A stretch of 64,000 nt of DNA, from the NCBI GenBank assembly GCA_016183615.1, contig JACPEG010000024.1, forward strand, positions 40,465 to 104,464, given 5' to 3'. A program made the position numbers and the translations under genes. The notes beneath the pieces were generated by a model, which saw nothing but the letters and a program-made list of their open reading frames with translations, made no database searches and was not told the DNA's origin. Shown piece by piece: positions 35,188 through 44,255 of the stretch (positions are counted from its first letter, which is position 1; every line of letters starts with the position of its first letter). Source of the stretch: Betaproteobacteria bacterium. GTDB lineage: Bacteria; Pseudomonadota; Gammaproteobacteria; Burkholderiales; UBA6910.

Positions 35188-35769
35188 ATGAAGCAGGAAA
35201 GCCGTCCCAGCCCTCAGCTCGACCGCGACGCCTGGATCCAGGCAGCTTTCGATTCGCTTGCGGACCACGGCGTGGACGGACTGCGGGTGGAAGTCCTCGC
35301 CAAGCGCTGCGGCGTGACCAAGGGCAGTTTCTACTGGCACTTCAGGAACCGCCAGGACCTGCTCTCCGCCGTCCTGGAGAACTGGAAGGACGGGCGCATC
35401 CGCGACATCCTCAAGCAGACCCGGGCGGAACCAGGCGAGGAACTCTCCTGCATCCGTCACGTGATCGAAGTCTACAGTGCGAGCCGCAACCGTAAAGGCA
35501 TGCTGATCGAGCTCGCGGTACGCGACTGGGCCCGGCGCGATGCCACGGCGGCACAGATCGTGCGCAAGGTGGATTCGATACGGCTGGATTGCGCCGGCCG
35601 GCTGTTTCGGGCCTGCGGCATTGCGCCGGAGGAGGCGCGCAGCCGCAGCCTGCTGCTCTACGCCTACGTGTTCGGGATCAGCCTGATGAGCGTCGAGCGC
35701 AACGATCCGCTGATGGCCGGGCAGCGCCAGACGATTTCCGATCTGATTGCCGGAGCTAAGGTTTCCTGA
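35188..35769 (+). CDS. TetR-family regulator, divergent from etfB
   Basis: A 193-residue repressor. The N-terminal helix-turn-helix covers IQAAFDSLADHGVDGLRVEV and LAKRCGVTKGSFYWHFRNRQ, followed by the helical ligand domain. The ATG at 35188 was chosen because an upstream in-frame ATG at 35077 would place the tandem operators inside the coding region. It is divergent from etfBA and overlaps the convergent livM stop by 14 bases. Likely controls etfBA and itself in response to a CoA thioester or acid; ligand not known. Confidence 0.85.
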   Translation: MKQESRPSPQLDRDAWIQAAFDSLADHGVDGLRVEVLAKRCGVTKGSFYWHFRNRQDLLSAVLENWKDGRIRDILKQTRAEPGEELSCIRHVIEVYSASRNRKGMLIELAVRDWARRDATAAQIVRKVDSIRLDCAGRLFRACGIAPEEARSRSLLLYAYVFGISLMSVERNDPLMAGQRQTISDLIAGAKVS

Positions 35770-36679
35770 CCGGAAACAGAGCCGCCAGCTCTCCCACGAT
35801 GCCGCGCCGGAAGGCAAGCACGCACACCACGAAAATCGCTCCCGTAAGCACCGTGACCCATTCCCCGATTTCCGCGCCGTAGTTCTGCAGGGTCATGACC
35901 ACCGCCGCCCCGACCACCGGCCCGAACACCGTACCCATTCCGCCAAGCAAGGTCATGAGCACCACCTCTCCCGACATGTGCCAATGGACGTCGGTGAGCG
36001 AGGCGAGCTGGAATACCAGGGTTTTCGTGGCCCCGGCCAGGCCGGAGAGCGCCGCGGACAGCACGAACGCAAGCAGCTTGTATTTGTCGACGGCATAGCC
36101 GAGGGAAATGGCGCGGGGCTCGTTCTCACGGATCGCTTTCAGCACCTGCCCGAAGGGAGAATGAACGGCCCGGTAGATGATCCAGAAGCCGATCATGAAA
36201 ACCGCGAACACGAAGTAGTACATGTTCATGGTTTCGCGCAGGTCGATCACTCCGAACAGCATGCCGCGCGGCACGCCCTGCAGCCCATCCTCGCCGCCGG
36301 TAAACGGCATCTGCAGCGCCAGGAAGAACACCATCTGCGCCAGCGCCAGCGTAATCATCGCGAAATAGATCCCCGAGCGCCTTATCGCCAGACTGCCGAA
36401 CACATAGCCGAGGACCGCTGCCGTCGCGGTCCCGGCCAGGATGCCCAGTTCGGGAGGAAATCCCAGGACCTTGATGGTATGCCCCGCGATGTAGCCCGCT
36501 GAGCCCAGAAACGCCGCGTGGCCGAATGACAGCAATCCCGTGTAACCCAGCAACAGGTTGAAGGCGCACGCGAAAAGCGCGAAGCAAAGCACCTTCATCA
36601 CAAACACCGGGTATACCAGGAATGGCGCGATCAGCCCCGCGATAACCAGCGCCACCCAGCCCATTGCAATCCGCTTCAC
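35756..36679 (-). CDS. livM: Branched-chain amino acid-type ABC permease LivM
   Basis: A 307-residue inner membrane permease with about nine hydrophobic segments. The family signature is LLGYTGLLSFGHAAFLGSAGYIAG near the N terminus, and the ATPase-contact region is KAIRENEPRAISLGYAVDKYK. A GTG at 36679 follows AGGAG at good distance and lies 11 bases after the livH stop; ATG at 36664 is the alternative. It is the last gene of the livGFKHM-type cluster. Confidence 0.9.
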   Translation of the reverse strand: MKRIAMGWVALVIAGLIAPFLVYPVFVMKVLCFALFACAFNLLLGYTGLLSFGHAAFLGSAGYIAGHTIKVLGFPPELGILAGTATAAVLGYVFGSLAIRRSGIYFAMITLALAQMVFFLALQMPFTGGEDGLQGVPRGMLFGVIDLRETMNMYYFVFAVFMIGFWIIYRAVHSPFGQVLKAIRENEPRAISLGYAVDKYKLLAFVLSAALSGLAGATKTLVFQLASLTDVHWHMSGEVVLMTLLGGMGTVFGPVVGAAVVMTLQNYGAEIGEWVTVLTGAIFVVCVLAFRRGIVGELAALFPVRKP

Positions 36680-36689
36680 CGGCGCTCTC

Positions 36690-37658
36690 CTAGCGTTCGC
36701 GCCCAAACAACCCAGCCGGCCGCAGCAGCAGGACAATGGCCATGATCACGAAGATCGTCACCGCCGACGCCTCCGGGGAAAACAGCAGTTTGACCGGGTA
36801 GACGATGGATCCGACGATCGGCACCTCGTCGAATATGGCACCGAGCAGGTTCGCCACCATCCCAGACTTCACGACGCCCTCGATGAGGCCCAGGCCGATG
36901 CCCGTCACGATCGAGCCCATGATCGATCCCATGCCCCCGATCACCACAACTGCGAATACGACGATGATGAGATTCGATCCCATCACCGGATTGACGTTGA
37001 AGATCGGGGCAGCCAGAACGCCGGCAAACGCCGCGAGCGCCACCCCGTAACCGTAGGTCAGCGTGATCATCAGCGGTACGTTCACCCCGAACGCCTGCAG
37101 CAGCTGGGGGTTTTCCGTTCCCGCGCGCAGGTAGGAACCCAGTTTGCTGCGCTCGATGACGTACCACGTGACGAAGCAAACGACCAGCGATGCCACCACT
37201 ACCCAGGCACGGTATTTGGGCAGGAACATGAACCCCAGGTTGATGCCGCCCGCCAGCGTTTCCGGAACCGGGTAACTCTCGCCTGAGATGCCGAACTTGT
37301 AGCGGAACAGGCCCTCGACGATGAGCGCCAGGCCGAAGGTGAGCAACAGGCCGTACAGATGGTCGAGCCGGTACAGCCAGCGCAGCATGGTACGCTCGAT
37401 GATGACCCCGGTCACTCCCACCGCCAGCGGCGACAGCATCAATGCCCACCAGTAGTTGACCCCAAGGAAGGTCATGCCGATCCACGCCAGGAACGCCCCC
37501 ATCATGTACTGGGCGCCGTGGGCAAAATTGATGATGTTGAGCAGCCCGAAAATGATGGCGAGCCCCAGGCTTAGAACGGCGTAAAACGAGCCGTTGATGA
37601 GACCGATCAGCAACTGGCCAAACAGGGCCTGGATCGGTACGCCGAAGATTTCGGTCAT
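36690..37658 (-). CDS. livH: Branched-chain amino acid-type ABC permease LivH
   Basis: A 322-residue inner membrane permease. It begins with FGQLLIGLINGSFYAVLSLG and has FGLLNIINFAHGAQYMMGA, the LivH signature. About eight membrane segments follow; VVVIGGMGSIMGSIVTGIGLG is the conserved late region. It partners LivM. Two hairpins lie between the binding-protein gene and this one, probably lowering permease expression relative to the binding protein. Confidence 0.92.
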   Translation of the reverse strand: MTEIFGVPIQALFGQLLIGLINGSFYAVLSLGLAIIFGLLNIINFAHGAQYMMGAFLAWIGMTFLGVNYWWALMLSPLAVGVTGVIIERTMLRWLYRLDHLYGLLLTFGLALIVEGLFRYKFGISGESYPVPETLAGGINLGFMFLPKYRAWVVVASLVVCFVTWYVIERSKLGSYLRAGTENPQLLQAFGVNVPLMITLTYGYGVALAAFAGVLAAPIFNVNPVMGSNLIIVVFAVVVIGGMGSIMGSIVTGIGLGLIEGVVKSGMVANLLGAIFDEVPIVGSIVYPVKLLFSPEASAVTIFVIMAIVLLLRPAGLFGRER

Positions 37659-37680
37659 GGGTATGGGAAGCGCCCGCTTG

Positions 37681-37759
37681 CCCGCGAATTAAGCGTCGCC
37701 CGCCGCTGGCGACGCTTCTATTCGCGGGGTTAATCCGGCGCTCAAGCGTCCGGATTAAC
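37681..37759 (-). promoter_or_regulatory. Two consecutive hairpins between the binding-protein and livH genes
   Basis: CCCGCGAATTAAGCGTCGCC at 37681-37700 pairs with 37708-37728 (small bulge), and GTTAATCCGG at 37729-37738 pairs perfectly with CCGGATTAAC at 37750-37759, touching the stop codon of the binding-protein gene. They would protect or end the upstream message, the usual way to make more binding protein than permease. Confidence 0.6.
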
Positions 37760-38979
37760 TATTTCTTGACCAGCGGGCACTTGCTCTTGGACAGCGGCGT
37801 GAAGGCCTGGTCGGCCGGGATCACCTGGCGGATATGGTAGTAGTCCCAGGGGTATTTGGACTCCTCCGGCTTCTTCACCTGGGCGAGGTACATATCGTGG
37901 ATCATCCGGCCGTCGTCCCGGATCTTGCCGTTCTTGGCGAAGAAGTCGTTCACCGGCATCTCCTTCATCTTCGCCATGACGGTCTTGGTGTCGTCGGTGC
38001 CCGCGGCCTTGACCGCCTTGAGATAGTGATACATGGCCGAATAGTCCCCGGCCTGCACCATGCTCGGCATGCGCTGTTTCTTCTCAAAAAACCGGCGCGA
38101 CCAGGCCCGGGTTTCCTCGTTCATGTCCCAGTAGAATCCCGTAGTGAGGTACATGCCCTGGGTGGCCTTGAGGCCCAAACTGTGCACGTCGGTAATGAAC
38201 ATCAGCAATCCAGCGAGCGACTGCTTCGGGGTAACGCCGAATTCGGCTGCCTGCTTGATGGAGTTGATGGTGTCGTTGCCGGCGTTGGCGAGGCCGATCA
38301 CCTGCGCGCCCGAGGACTGGGCCTGCAGCAGGAACGAGGAAAAATCCTGGGCCGGGAACGGGTGCAGCACACGGCCGAGGACCTTGCCGCCGTTCTCGAG
38401 GACGACATCGGTGGTGTCCTTTTCCAGCGCTTTTCCGAACGCGTAATCGGCCGTGAGGAAGAACCAGTTCTTGCCGCCCTGCTTCACCACCGCCCTGCCG
38501 GTCCCCACCGCCAGGGCGTAGGTGTCATAGGTCCAGTGCACGTTGGTGTCGGTGCACTGCTCGTTGGTGATCGGGGTGGATGCGGCGCCGGAGACGATGG
38601 TGATCCGGTTTTTCTCCTTTGCCACTTTCATCACCGCCAGCGCGGTGGACGTGGTGACCAGGTCTATGATGGCGTCCACCTTCTCGGTATCGATCCACTC
38701 GCGCGCCTTGTTGGCCGAGATGTCTCCCTTGTTCTGGTGGTCCGCGGAAATCACCTCGACCTTGAAGCCCGGCTTTTCCCTGGCGACAAAATCCTGAACC
38801 GCCATCTGGACCGCGAGCAGCGATCCGGGACCGGCGAGATCCGAGTAGGTCCCCGACATATCCGTCAGCACACCGATCTTCACCACGCCGTCGGATACCT
38901 TGGTGGCGGCCATCGCCACCGGGCTGCCGTTGATGGCGAGGACGGCACAAAGCATCGCGCTGAGCAGTTTGCGTTTCAT
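37759..38979 (-). CDS. Periplasmic Leu/Ile/Val-type binding protein
   Basis: A 406-residue solute-binding protein. A signal peptide (MKRKLLSAMLCAVLAINGSP, cleavage near AMAA) is followed by the type I periplasmic fold: VVKIGVLTDMSGTYSDLAGP, then HWTYDTYALAVGTGRAVV and FFLTADYAFGKALEKDTTDV. The group is known for aromatic or short dicarboxylic ligands as well as amino acids. In this catabolic setting an aromatic or acyl acid is plausible. Fourth gene from the transporter start by position, between livF and livH. Confidence 0.9.
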   Translation of the reverse strand: MKRKLLSAMLCAVLAINGSPVAMAATKVSDGVVKIGVLTDMSGTYSDLAGPGSLLAVQMAVQDFVAREKPGFKVEVISADHQNKGDISANKAREWIDTEKVDAIIDLVTTSTALAVMKVAKEKNRITIVSGAASTPITNEQCTDTNVHWTYDTYALAVGTGRAVVKQGGKNWFFLTADYAFGKALEKDTTDVVLENGGKVLGRVLHPFPAQDFSSFLLQAQSSGAQVIGLANAGNDTINSIKQAAEFGVTPKQSLAGLLMFITDVHSLGLKATQGMYLTTGFYWDMNEETRAWSRRFFEKKQRMPSMVQAGDYSAMYHYLKAVKAAGTDDTKTVMAKMKEMPVNDFFAKNGKIRDDGRMIHDMYLAQVKKPEESKYPWDYYHIRQVIPADQAFTPLSKSKCPLVKK

Positions 38980-39006
38980 CGCTTGGTTCTCCTTCCGTTG
39001 ACTGGG

Positions 39007-39720
39007 TTAAACGCCAAGGTACTCGTGCAGCATGTCCATCCTGGATTCCAGTTGCGGCGCCGGGATCTCCTCGACGACCTTGCCGCGCTCCATGATGTAA
39101 TGCCGGTCCGCCAGCGGCGCGGCGAACCGGAAATTCTGCTCGACCATGATGATGGTGTAGCCCTTGTCCTTGAGCATACGCACCATCCGCGCCAGCGCCT
39201 GGACAATGACCGGGGCCAATCCCTCCGAGATCTCGTCCAGCAGCAGGAGCTGGGCGCCGGTGCGCAGGATACGCGCCACGGCCAGCATCTGCTGCTCGCC
39301 GCCGGAGAGCCGCGTGCCCTGGCTGCTCCTGCGCTCCTTCAGGTTGGGAAACATCTGGTAGATCTCGTCCAGGCTCATGCCTCCGCTGCGCACCACCGGG
39401 GGCAGCAGCAGGTTTTCCTCGCAGGTCAGGCTGGCATAGATTCCCCGCTCCTCCGGGCAATAGCCGATACCCAGGTAGGCGATCCGATGGGGAGGCAGGT
39501 GGATTGCCTCCACTCCATTCACCATGATCGAGCCCGAGCGGCTTCCGACCAGCCCCAGGATGGCCCGCAGGGTGGTGGTGCGCCCGGCGCCGTTGCGTCC
39601 CAGCAGCGTCACTACCTCGCCCCGGTTCACGGTGAAATCCACACCGTGCAGGATGTGGGACTCGCCATAGAAGGCATGCAGGTCGGTGACTCGCAGGTAC
39701 TCGGCGGCGGCGCTAGGCAT
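39007..39720 (-). CDS. livF: Branched-chain-type ABC ATPase LivF, Walker A Lys replaced by Arg
   Basis: A 237-residue ATPase. The Walker A segment reads LLGRNGAGRTTTLRAI, where the usual GKT Lys is Arg47. The signature motif is RLSGGEQQMLAVARIL, and the Walker B region LLLLDEISEGLAP is intact, as is the switch His region (QNFRF follows, where MVEQN replaces the more common histidine loop). I recall similar Arg in some LivF sequences, so it may be a subfamily trait. It overlaps the livG stop by 8 bases. Confidence 0.9.
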   Translation of the reverse strand: MPSAAAEYLRVTDLHAFYGESHILHGVDFTVNRGEVVTLLGRNGAGRTTTLRAILGLVGSRSGSIMVNGVEAIHLPPHRIAYLGIGYCPEERGIYASLTCEENLLLPPVVRSGGMSLDEIYQMFPNLKERRSSQGTRLSGGEQQMLAVARILRTGAQLLLLDEISEGLAPVIVQALARMVRMLKDKGYTIIMVEQNFRFAAPLADRHYIMERGKVVEEIPAPQLESRMDMLHEYLGV

Positions 39721-40474
39721 GGGCCGTTCCCAGGTAGGCTTCGATCACTTCCGGACGTCCCGATACTTCCCCGTAGGATCCTTCGGCCAGCACCGAGCCT
39801 CGCGCCAGCACCGTGATTACGTCGGAGATGTCCGATACCACGTGCATGTTGTGCTCGACCATGAGCACCGTTCGGTTGGCGGCGACCTTCTTGATGAGTT
39901 CCTTTACCCGGTCCACGTCCTCGTGCCCCATCCCCTGGGTGGGTTCGTCGAGCAGCATCAGCTCCGGGTCCATGGCCAGGGTAGTGGCAATCTCCAGCGC
40001 CCGCTTGCGGCCATACGGAAGCTCCACCGTCACGTAGTCCGCGAATTCCCGCAGCCCGACCGCCTCCAGCAACTCATGAGCCTGGTCGTTCAGGACTTCG
40101 AGGGTGCGCTCGGATTTCCAGAAATGGAACGAGGTGCCGAGCCGGCGCTGGAGCGCGATCCGAACGTTCTCCAGCACCGTGAGGTGCGGGAACACGGCGG
40201 AAATCTGGAACGAGCGGACGATTCCGCGCCGCGCCACCTGCGCCGGCTTTTCGTGGGTGATGTCGTGACCCCGGTAGAATATCGCCCCCCCGGTCACCGG
40301 AAGGAACCGGGTGAGCAGATTGAAAACGGTGGTCTTGCCGGCACCGTTGGGGCCGATCAGCGCATGAATGGTCCCGCGCTTCACCCTGAGGTTGACGTCG
40401 CTTACCGCGACGAACCCCTTGAACTCCTTGGTGAGATTGCGCGTTTCAAGTATATAATCGCCGCTTGATTCCAT
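39713..40474 (-). CDS. livG: Branched-chain-type ABC ATPase LivG
   Basis: A 253-residue ATPase with intact Walker A (GPNGAGKTTVFNLL), LPYGRKRALEIATTLA as the signature-like motif, Walker B LMLLDEPTQGMG and the switch His in MVEHNMHVV. It is the first gene of the transporter cluster and would form the ATPase pair with LivF. Nothing unusual apart from the signature motif, which is normal for LivG. The gene is divergent from the MaoC-like gene. Confidence 0.93.
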   Translation of the reverse strand: MESSGDYILETRNLTKEFKGFVAVSDVNLRVKRGTIHALIGPNGAGKTTVFNLLTRFLPVTGGAIFYRGHDITHEKPAQVARRGIVRSFQISAVFPHLTVLENVRIALQRRLGTSFHFWKSERTLEVLNDQAHELLEAVGLREFADYVTVELPYGRKRALEIATTLAMDPELMLLDEPTQGMGHEDVDRVKELIKKVAANRTVLMVEHNMHVVSDISDVITVLARGSVLAEGSYGEVSGRPEVIEAYLGTAHA

Positions 40475-40627
40475 TTATTTCGACGTTATTCCGGGGCCGG
40501 CGCCGGTTTCTTCCGGACCCGGCCGGGCTCTTGCGGGAAACTGCTGAAACGCGTTGCGCGAATCTCGCTGAATGTCACGATCACGTCATCTGCGACCGCC
40601 GCGGTGCGTACGACGTGTCAAATCATA

Positions 40628-40646
40628 ATTGGCTTTTTCAGCCAAT
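40628..40646 (+). promoter_or_regulatory. Hairpin in the leader of the MaoC gene
   Basis: ATTGGCT-ttttc-AGCCAAT, a perfect 7-base inverted repeat, lies 25 bases before the GTG start at 40671, just after a CATAAT box (40624-40629). It could be an operator for the divergent liv/maoC pair or a short leader hairpin. Confidence 0.4.
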
Positions 40647-40670
40647 GCAATCGAGCACAAGGAGAAACCA

Positions 40671-41099
40671 GTGAACGAAGTCGGCGGATATGATCTCGAG
40701 GACCTCAAGGTCGGCATGTCGGCTGTTTTCAGCAAGACCGTGTCGGAGGCCGACATCCTGGCCTTTGGCGGGGTGTCGGGCGACACGCAGCCGGTTCACT
40801 TCAACCAGGAGTACGCCTCGACGACAATGTTCAAGGGCCGCATCGCCCACGGCATGCTGACGGCGAGCCTGATCTCGGGCGTGCTCGGCACCAAGCTGCC
40901 GGGGCCGGGATCCATCTATATCAGCCAGACGCTGAGGTTCCGGGCGCCGGTGCGCATCGGCGAAACCGTGCATGCGAAGGCGACGGTGAAGGAAGTGCTC
41001 GCGGAGAAGAAGCGAGTCGTCATCGACACGGTGTGCACGGTGGGAGACAAGGTGGTGCTGGAGGGCGAAGCGGTAATGATGCCCACCGTCCGGAAGTAG
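40671..41099 (+). CDS. MaoC-like (R)-enoyl-CoA hydratase
   Basis: A 142-residue MaoC/PhaJ-type hydratase. The hydratase-2 region SEADILAFGGVSGDTQPVHF has the Asp and His of the active site (with Gln where Asn is usual), followed by RIAHGMLTASLISGVLG. It adds water to enoyl-CoA with R stereochemistry, feeding either beta-oxidation or polyhydroxyalkanoate precursors. GTG at 40671 follows AAGGAGAAACCA, a strong ribosome site. Divergent from livG. Confidence 0.85.
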   Translation: MNEVGGYDLEDLKVGMSAVFSKTVSEADILAFGGVSGDTQPVHFNQEYASTTMFKGRIAHGMLTASLISGVLGTKLPGPGSIYISQTLRFRAPVRIGETVHAKATVKEVLAEKKRVVIDTVCTVGDKVVLEGEAVMMPTVRK

Positions 41100-41161
41100 G
41101 CCAGCGCTTGCCGGCGCGGCCGGCGGCGCGGGCCCCGCGGACCCGGCAAAGGATCGCCGGG

Positions 41162-42805
41162 CTAGTCGATGGCCGAGGCGGACCTGGCCTTCTCCCGCAG
41201 GAGGAATTTCTGGATCTTGCCGGTGGAAGTCTTCGGCAGTTCCCCGAAGATGATCGCCCTCGGCGCCTTGAAATGGGCCAGGTTCCCGCGGCAGAATTCG
41301 ATCAGCTCCTTCTCCGTCACCTGGGCCCCGGACTTCAATTCCACGAACGCGCACGGCGTTTCGCCCCATTTCCGGTCCGGCCGCGCCACCACCGCCGCCG
41401 CCAGCACCGCCGGGTGGCGGTAGAGCACGTCCTCCACTTCCAGGGAAGAAATGTTTTCGCCGCCGGAGATGATTACGTCCTTCGAGCGATCCTTTATCTT
41501 CACGTAGCCGTCGGGCTGCAACACGGCCAGATCACCGCTGTGGAACCAGCCGCCGGCGAACGCCTCCGCGGTGGCGTTGGGATTCTTCAGATAGCCCTTC
41601 ATGGTGATGTTGCCGCGGAACATGATTTCCCCCATGGTCTCCCCGTCCCACGGCACGGACTGCATGGTTTCCGGGTTCATGACCGTCATGCCCTCCTCCA
41701 GGGGATAGCGCACCCCCTGCCGGCCGTTCCTTTCGGTTCTTTTGTCGATGGGCATTTGATCCCACTCGGGATGCTTGGCGCACAGCGCTGCCGGTCCGTA
41801 GGTTTCGGTGAGCCCGTAGACGTGGGTGATATTAAAGCCGATCCGCTCCATGCCCTCGATCATGGCCGCCGGCGGCGCCGCCGCCGCCACCAGCCCCGAC
41901 ACCTTGTGGTCGATGCCCTTTCGCATCTCGTCGGAAGCGTTGATGAACATCGAATGCACGATGGGCGCGCCGCAGTAATGGGTCACCCTGTGCTCCCGGA
42001 TGAGGTCGAGGATCTTCGCGATCTCGACCCGGCGCAGGCACACGCTGGTGCCCACGTTGGCGGCCAGGGTCCAGGGGAAGCACCAGCCGTTGCAGTGGAA
42101 CATCGGCAGCGTCCACAGGTATACCGAATGATGCGGCATGCCCCAGGCAATGATGTTGCCGATGGCGTTGAGATACGCCCCACGGTGGTGATACACCACG
42201 CCTTTGGGGTTTCCGGTGGTGCCCGAGGTGTAGTTGAGGCTGATCGCGTCCCATTCGTCGGCGGGAAGCGACCATTCAAACCCGGGATCGCCTTCCTTCA
42301 GGAACGCCTCGTAATCCTTCTCGCCCAGGCGCTCGCCCGGCCCGTCGTACTCCGGATCGTCGACGTCGATCACCAGCATCCTGCGGCCCGCGACCTTGAG
42401 GGCCCTGGAAACGATGGGGGAAAACTCCCGGTCGGTGATCAGCACCTTGGCCTCCCCGTGCTGGAGCATGAAGCCGATGGCTTCGGCATCGAGCCGGGTA
42501 TTGAGCGTATTGAGCACGCCGCCCGTCATCGGAACGCCGAAATGGCACTCGTACATGGCCGGAATATTGGGCAGCATCGCCGCCACGGTGTCCCCCTGGC
42601 CGACGCCCCGTTTCCTCAGGGCGGAAGCAAGCCGTCGGCAGCGCTGGTAGGTCTGGTTCCACGTCGTCCGCCACGGGCCGTGAACCACCGCCAGGCGCTC
42701 GGGGTAGGTATGGGCCGCCCAGGCGATGAAGCTCAGCGGAGACAGGGGCGCGTAGTTGGCGGGACTCTTGTCGAGACCGAGATCATAGGGATTGAGGGTT
42801 GCCAC
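41162..42805 (-). CDS. Acyl-CoA ligase (AMP-forming), medium-chain type
   Basis: A 547-residue adenylate-forming ligase. Motifs: NYTSGTTGNPKGVVYHHRGA, LPMFHCNGWCFPWT, VYGLTETYGP, GWFHSGDLAVLQPDGYVKIK and the C-terminal Lys in PKTSTGKIQK. It is closely similar in layout to the ligase at 29748-31322, including the HHRGAYLNA and FHCNGW segments, so the two likely act on related acids. Convergent with the MaoC gene; located upstream of no obvious partner on its own strand. Confidence 0.9.
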   Translation of the reverse strand: MATLNPYDLGLDKSPANYAPLSPLSFIAWAAHTYPERLAVVHGPWRTTWNQTYQRCRRLASALRKRGVGQGDTVAAMLPNIPAMYECHFGVPMTGGVLNTLNTRLDAEAIGFMLQHGEAKVLITDREFSPIVSRALKVAGRRMLVIDVDDPEYDGPGERLGEKDYEAFLKEGDPGFEWSLPADEWDAISLNYTSGTTGNPKGVVYHHRGAYLNAIGNIIAWGMPHHSVYLWTLPMFHCNGWCFPWTLAANVGTSVCLRRVEIAKILDLIREHRVTHYCGAPIVHSMFINASDEMRKGIDHKVSGLVAAAAPPAAMIEGMERIGFNITHVYGLTETYGPAALCAKHPEWDQMPIDKRTERNGRQGVRYPLEEGMTVMNPETMQSVPWDGETMGEIMFRGNITMKGYLKNPNATAEAFAGGWFHSGDLAVLQPDGYVKIKDRSKDVIISGGENISSLEVEDVLYRHPAVLAAAVVARPDRKWGETPCAFVELKSGAQVTEKELIEFCRGNLAHFKAPRAIIFGELPKTSTGKIQKFLLREKARSASAID

Positions 42806-42987
42806 AGCCTGACCTCCGGGTTGGGAATGGGATGGCGGGACGGGCCGGCGATGGAAACTTCTCCTGACCGCATTCCCGTCGACCCCGCGACCGGCGAATC
42901 GAGGCCTCAGAATTTACCCGTTCACGCCGGCCGGTGCAACCGGGCGCAAACTACCGCTGCAACCGCGGGACCCCGCGCAAAAGCTGG

Positions 42988-42993
42988 TAGAAT
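42988..42993 (+). promoter_or_regulatory. Candidate -10 box before the cyclase gene
   Basis: TAGAAT in GCTGGTAGAATCTGACG, 54 bases before the start at 43047, looks like a housekeeping -10 box. No clear -35 element. It would drive the three-gene signalling unit. Confidence 0.3.
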
Positions 42994-43046
42994 CTGACGG
43001 AAAATCAGGCTTTGCGCCGGCTCGAGCCGGCATCCGGATACCACCC

Positions 43047-44243
43047 ATGGAGCGGGGCAACAAGACTTTCATCTGCAGCGTGGTATTCCTCGACATCGTG
43101 GAATACTCCAAAAAGCCTGTGGCCGAGCAGATCCGGCTGAAGGAACGGTTCAACGCGCTGCTTTCCACCGCCATTCAGGACGTCGCGGCAAACGACCGCA
43201 TCATCCTGGATACCGGCGACGGCGCCGCCATCAGCTTCCTCGGCGATCCCGAAGACGCCCTGTTCGTGGCGATGAGCCTGCGGGACGCGGTGGTGGTCGC
43301 CGGCCCCGCCGAAACCGTGCCCCTGCAGTTGCGAATCGGCATCAACCTGGGGCCGGTGCGTCTGGTGACCGATATCAACGGCCAGCCCAACATCATCGGC
43401 GACGGCATCAACGTGGCGCAACGCATAATGAGTTTTGCACAGATCAACCAGGTGCTGATCGCGCGCTCCTATTACGAGGTGGTTTCCCGCCTTTCGGAGG
43501 AATACGCCCAGCTCTTCAACTACGAGGGCTCACGCACCGACAAGCATGTGCGCGAGCATGAGGTGTACGCGCTGGGATATCCATCCGTGCGGATTGCCCG
43601 GCCGGCGGCAATGAGGGGCGCGGAACCGGCGTCCCGCGGCGGCGGGATCCGGAGCCCGGCCGGACTGCGCACCGGCCCCCAGGCCGTTGCCGCCTTGGTG
43701 CTGTCCTGGTGGAGAACCCGGCAGTTCCGGATCGCGTTGGTAGTCGCGGTAGCGGCGGCTCTGGTTCTGGGCACGGTCATCCGCGGGCTCAAGACGGCAC
43801 CGGAGCAGCGACGCTCTGCGGATTCCGTCGCGGCGGTAGAATCCACCCGCTCCCCGGCCCAAAAGCCCGAAGCACCCGGTGCCCGGCAATCCGTCGGCGA
43901 GCCCGACCGGACCAGACCCGCGCAGTCGTCCCCGGCGGCACCCGCCCGCCCGGAGTCCCTGCCGCCACGGGCGCAGGAAGCCCTGCGCGAAGGAAAGCTT
44001 GCCCGCACGGAGGGCGCGGCCGGGCTGGCCCCGAGCCAGACTGCATTCATAAGCCTTGCTATCACGCCCTGGGGTGAGGTGTACGTCGATGGCAAGCTCC
44101 AGGGAGTCAGTCCGCCGCTGCGCTTCGTGCAGGTCGCCCCGGGCAGGCACCGCATCGAGATCAGGAACAGCTCTTTTCCGCCCTATTTCGAGACCATCGC
44201 GGCGAAAGCCGACGAGAGGATTCGTATCAAACATAAATTCTAG
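43047..44243 (+). CDS. Class III nucleotide cyclase-domain protein with a C-terminal PEGA domain
   Basis: A 398-residue protein. Residues 8-175 form an adenylate/guanylate cyclase homology domain with metal-binding Asp candidates Asp16 (FLDIVEYS) and Asp58 (DTGDGAAISF) and the segment IIGDGINVAQRIMSFA. Then comes a transmembrane helix (residues 228-246), a Pro/Ala-rich linker (about 250-320) and a C-terminal PEGA-type domain (WGEVYVDGKLQGVSPPLRFV). The cyclase end should be cytoplasmic and the PEGA end periplasmic. The same strand carries a lipoprotein 12 bases downstream and a Ser/Thr kinase, a combination also known beside type VI secretion genes. Confidence 0.82.
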   Translation: MERGNKTFICSVVFLDIVEYSKKPVAEQIRLKERFNALLSTAIQDVAANDRIILDTGDGAAISFLGDPEDALFVAMSLRDAVVVAGPAETVPLQLRIGINLGPVRLVTDINGQPNIIGDGINVAQRIMSFAQINQVLIARSYYEVVSRLSEEYAQLFNYEGSRTDKHVREHEVYALGYPSVRIARPAAMRGAEPASRGGGIRSPAGLRTGPQAVAALVLSWWRTRQFRIALVVAVAAALVLGTVIRGLKTAPEQRRSADSVAAVESTRSPAQKPEAPGARQSVGEPDRTRPAQSSPAAPARPESLPPRAQEALREGKLARTEGAAGLAPSQTAFISLAITPWGEVYVDGKLQGVSPPLRFVQVAPGRHRIEIRNSSFPPYFETIAAKADERIRIKHKF

Positions 44244-44255
44244 GAGTGGACCCCC

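Noticed and set aside
37834..39816. Long plus-strand frame across the binding-protein and livF genes
   Set aside because: Spans two clearly real minus-strand genes and their gap; composition is that of an antisense frame.
40628..40646. Riboswitch or structured RNA leader before the MaoC gene
   Set aside because: Only one short stem is visible and the leader is too short for a known riboswitch; it is listed only as a hairpin.
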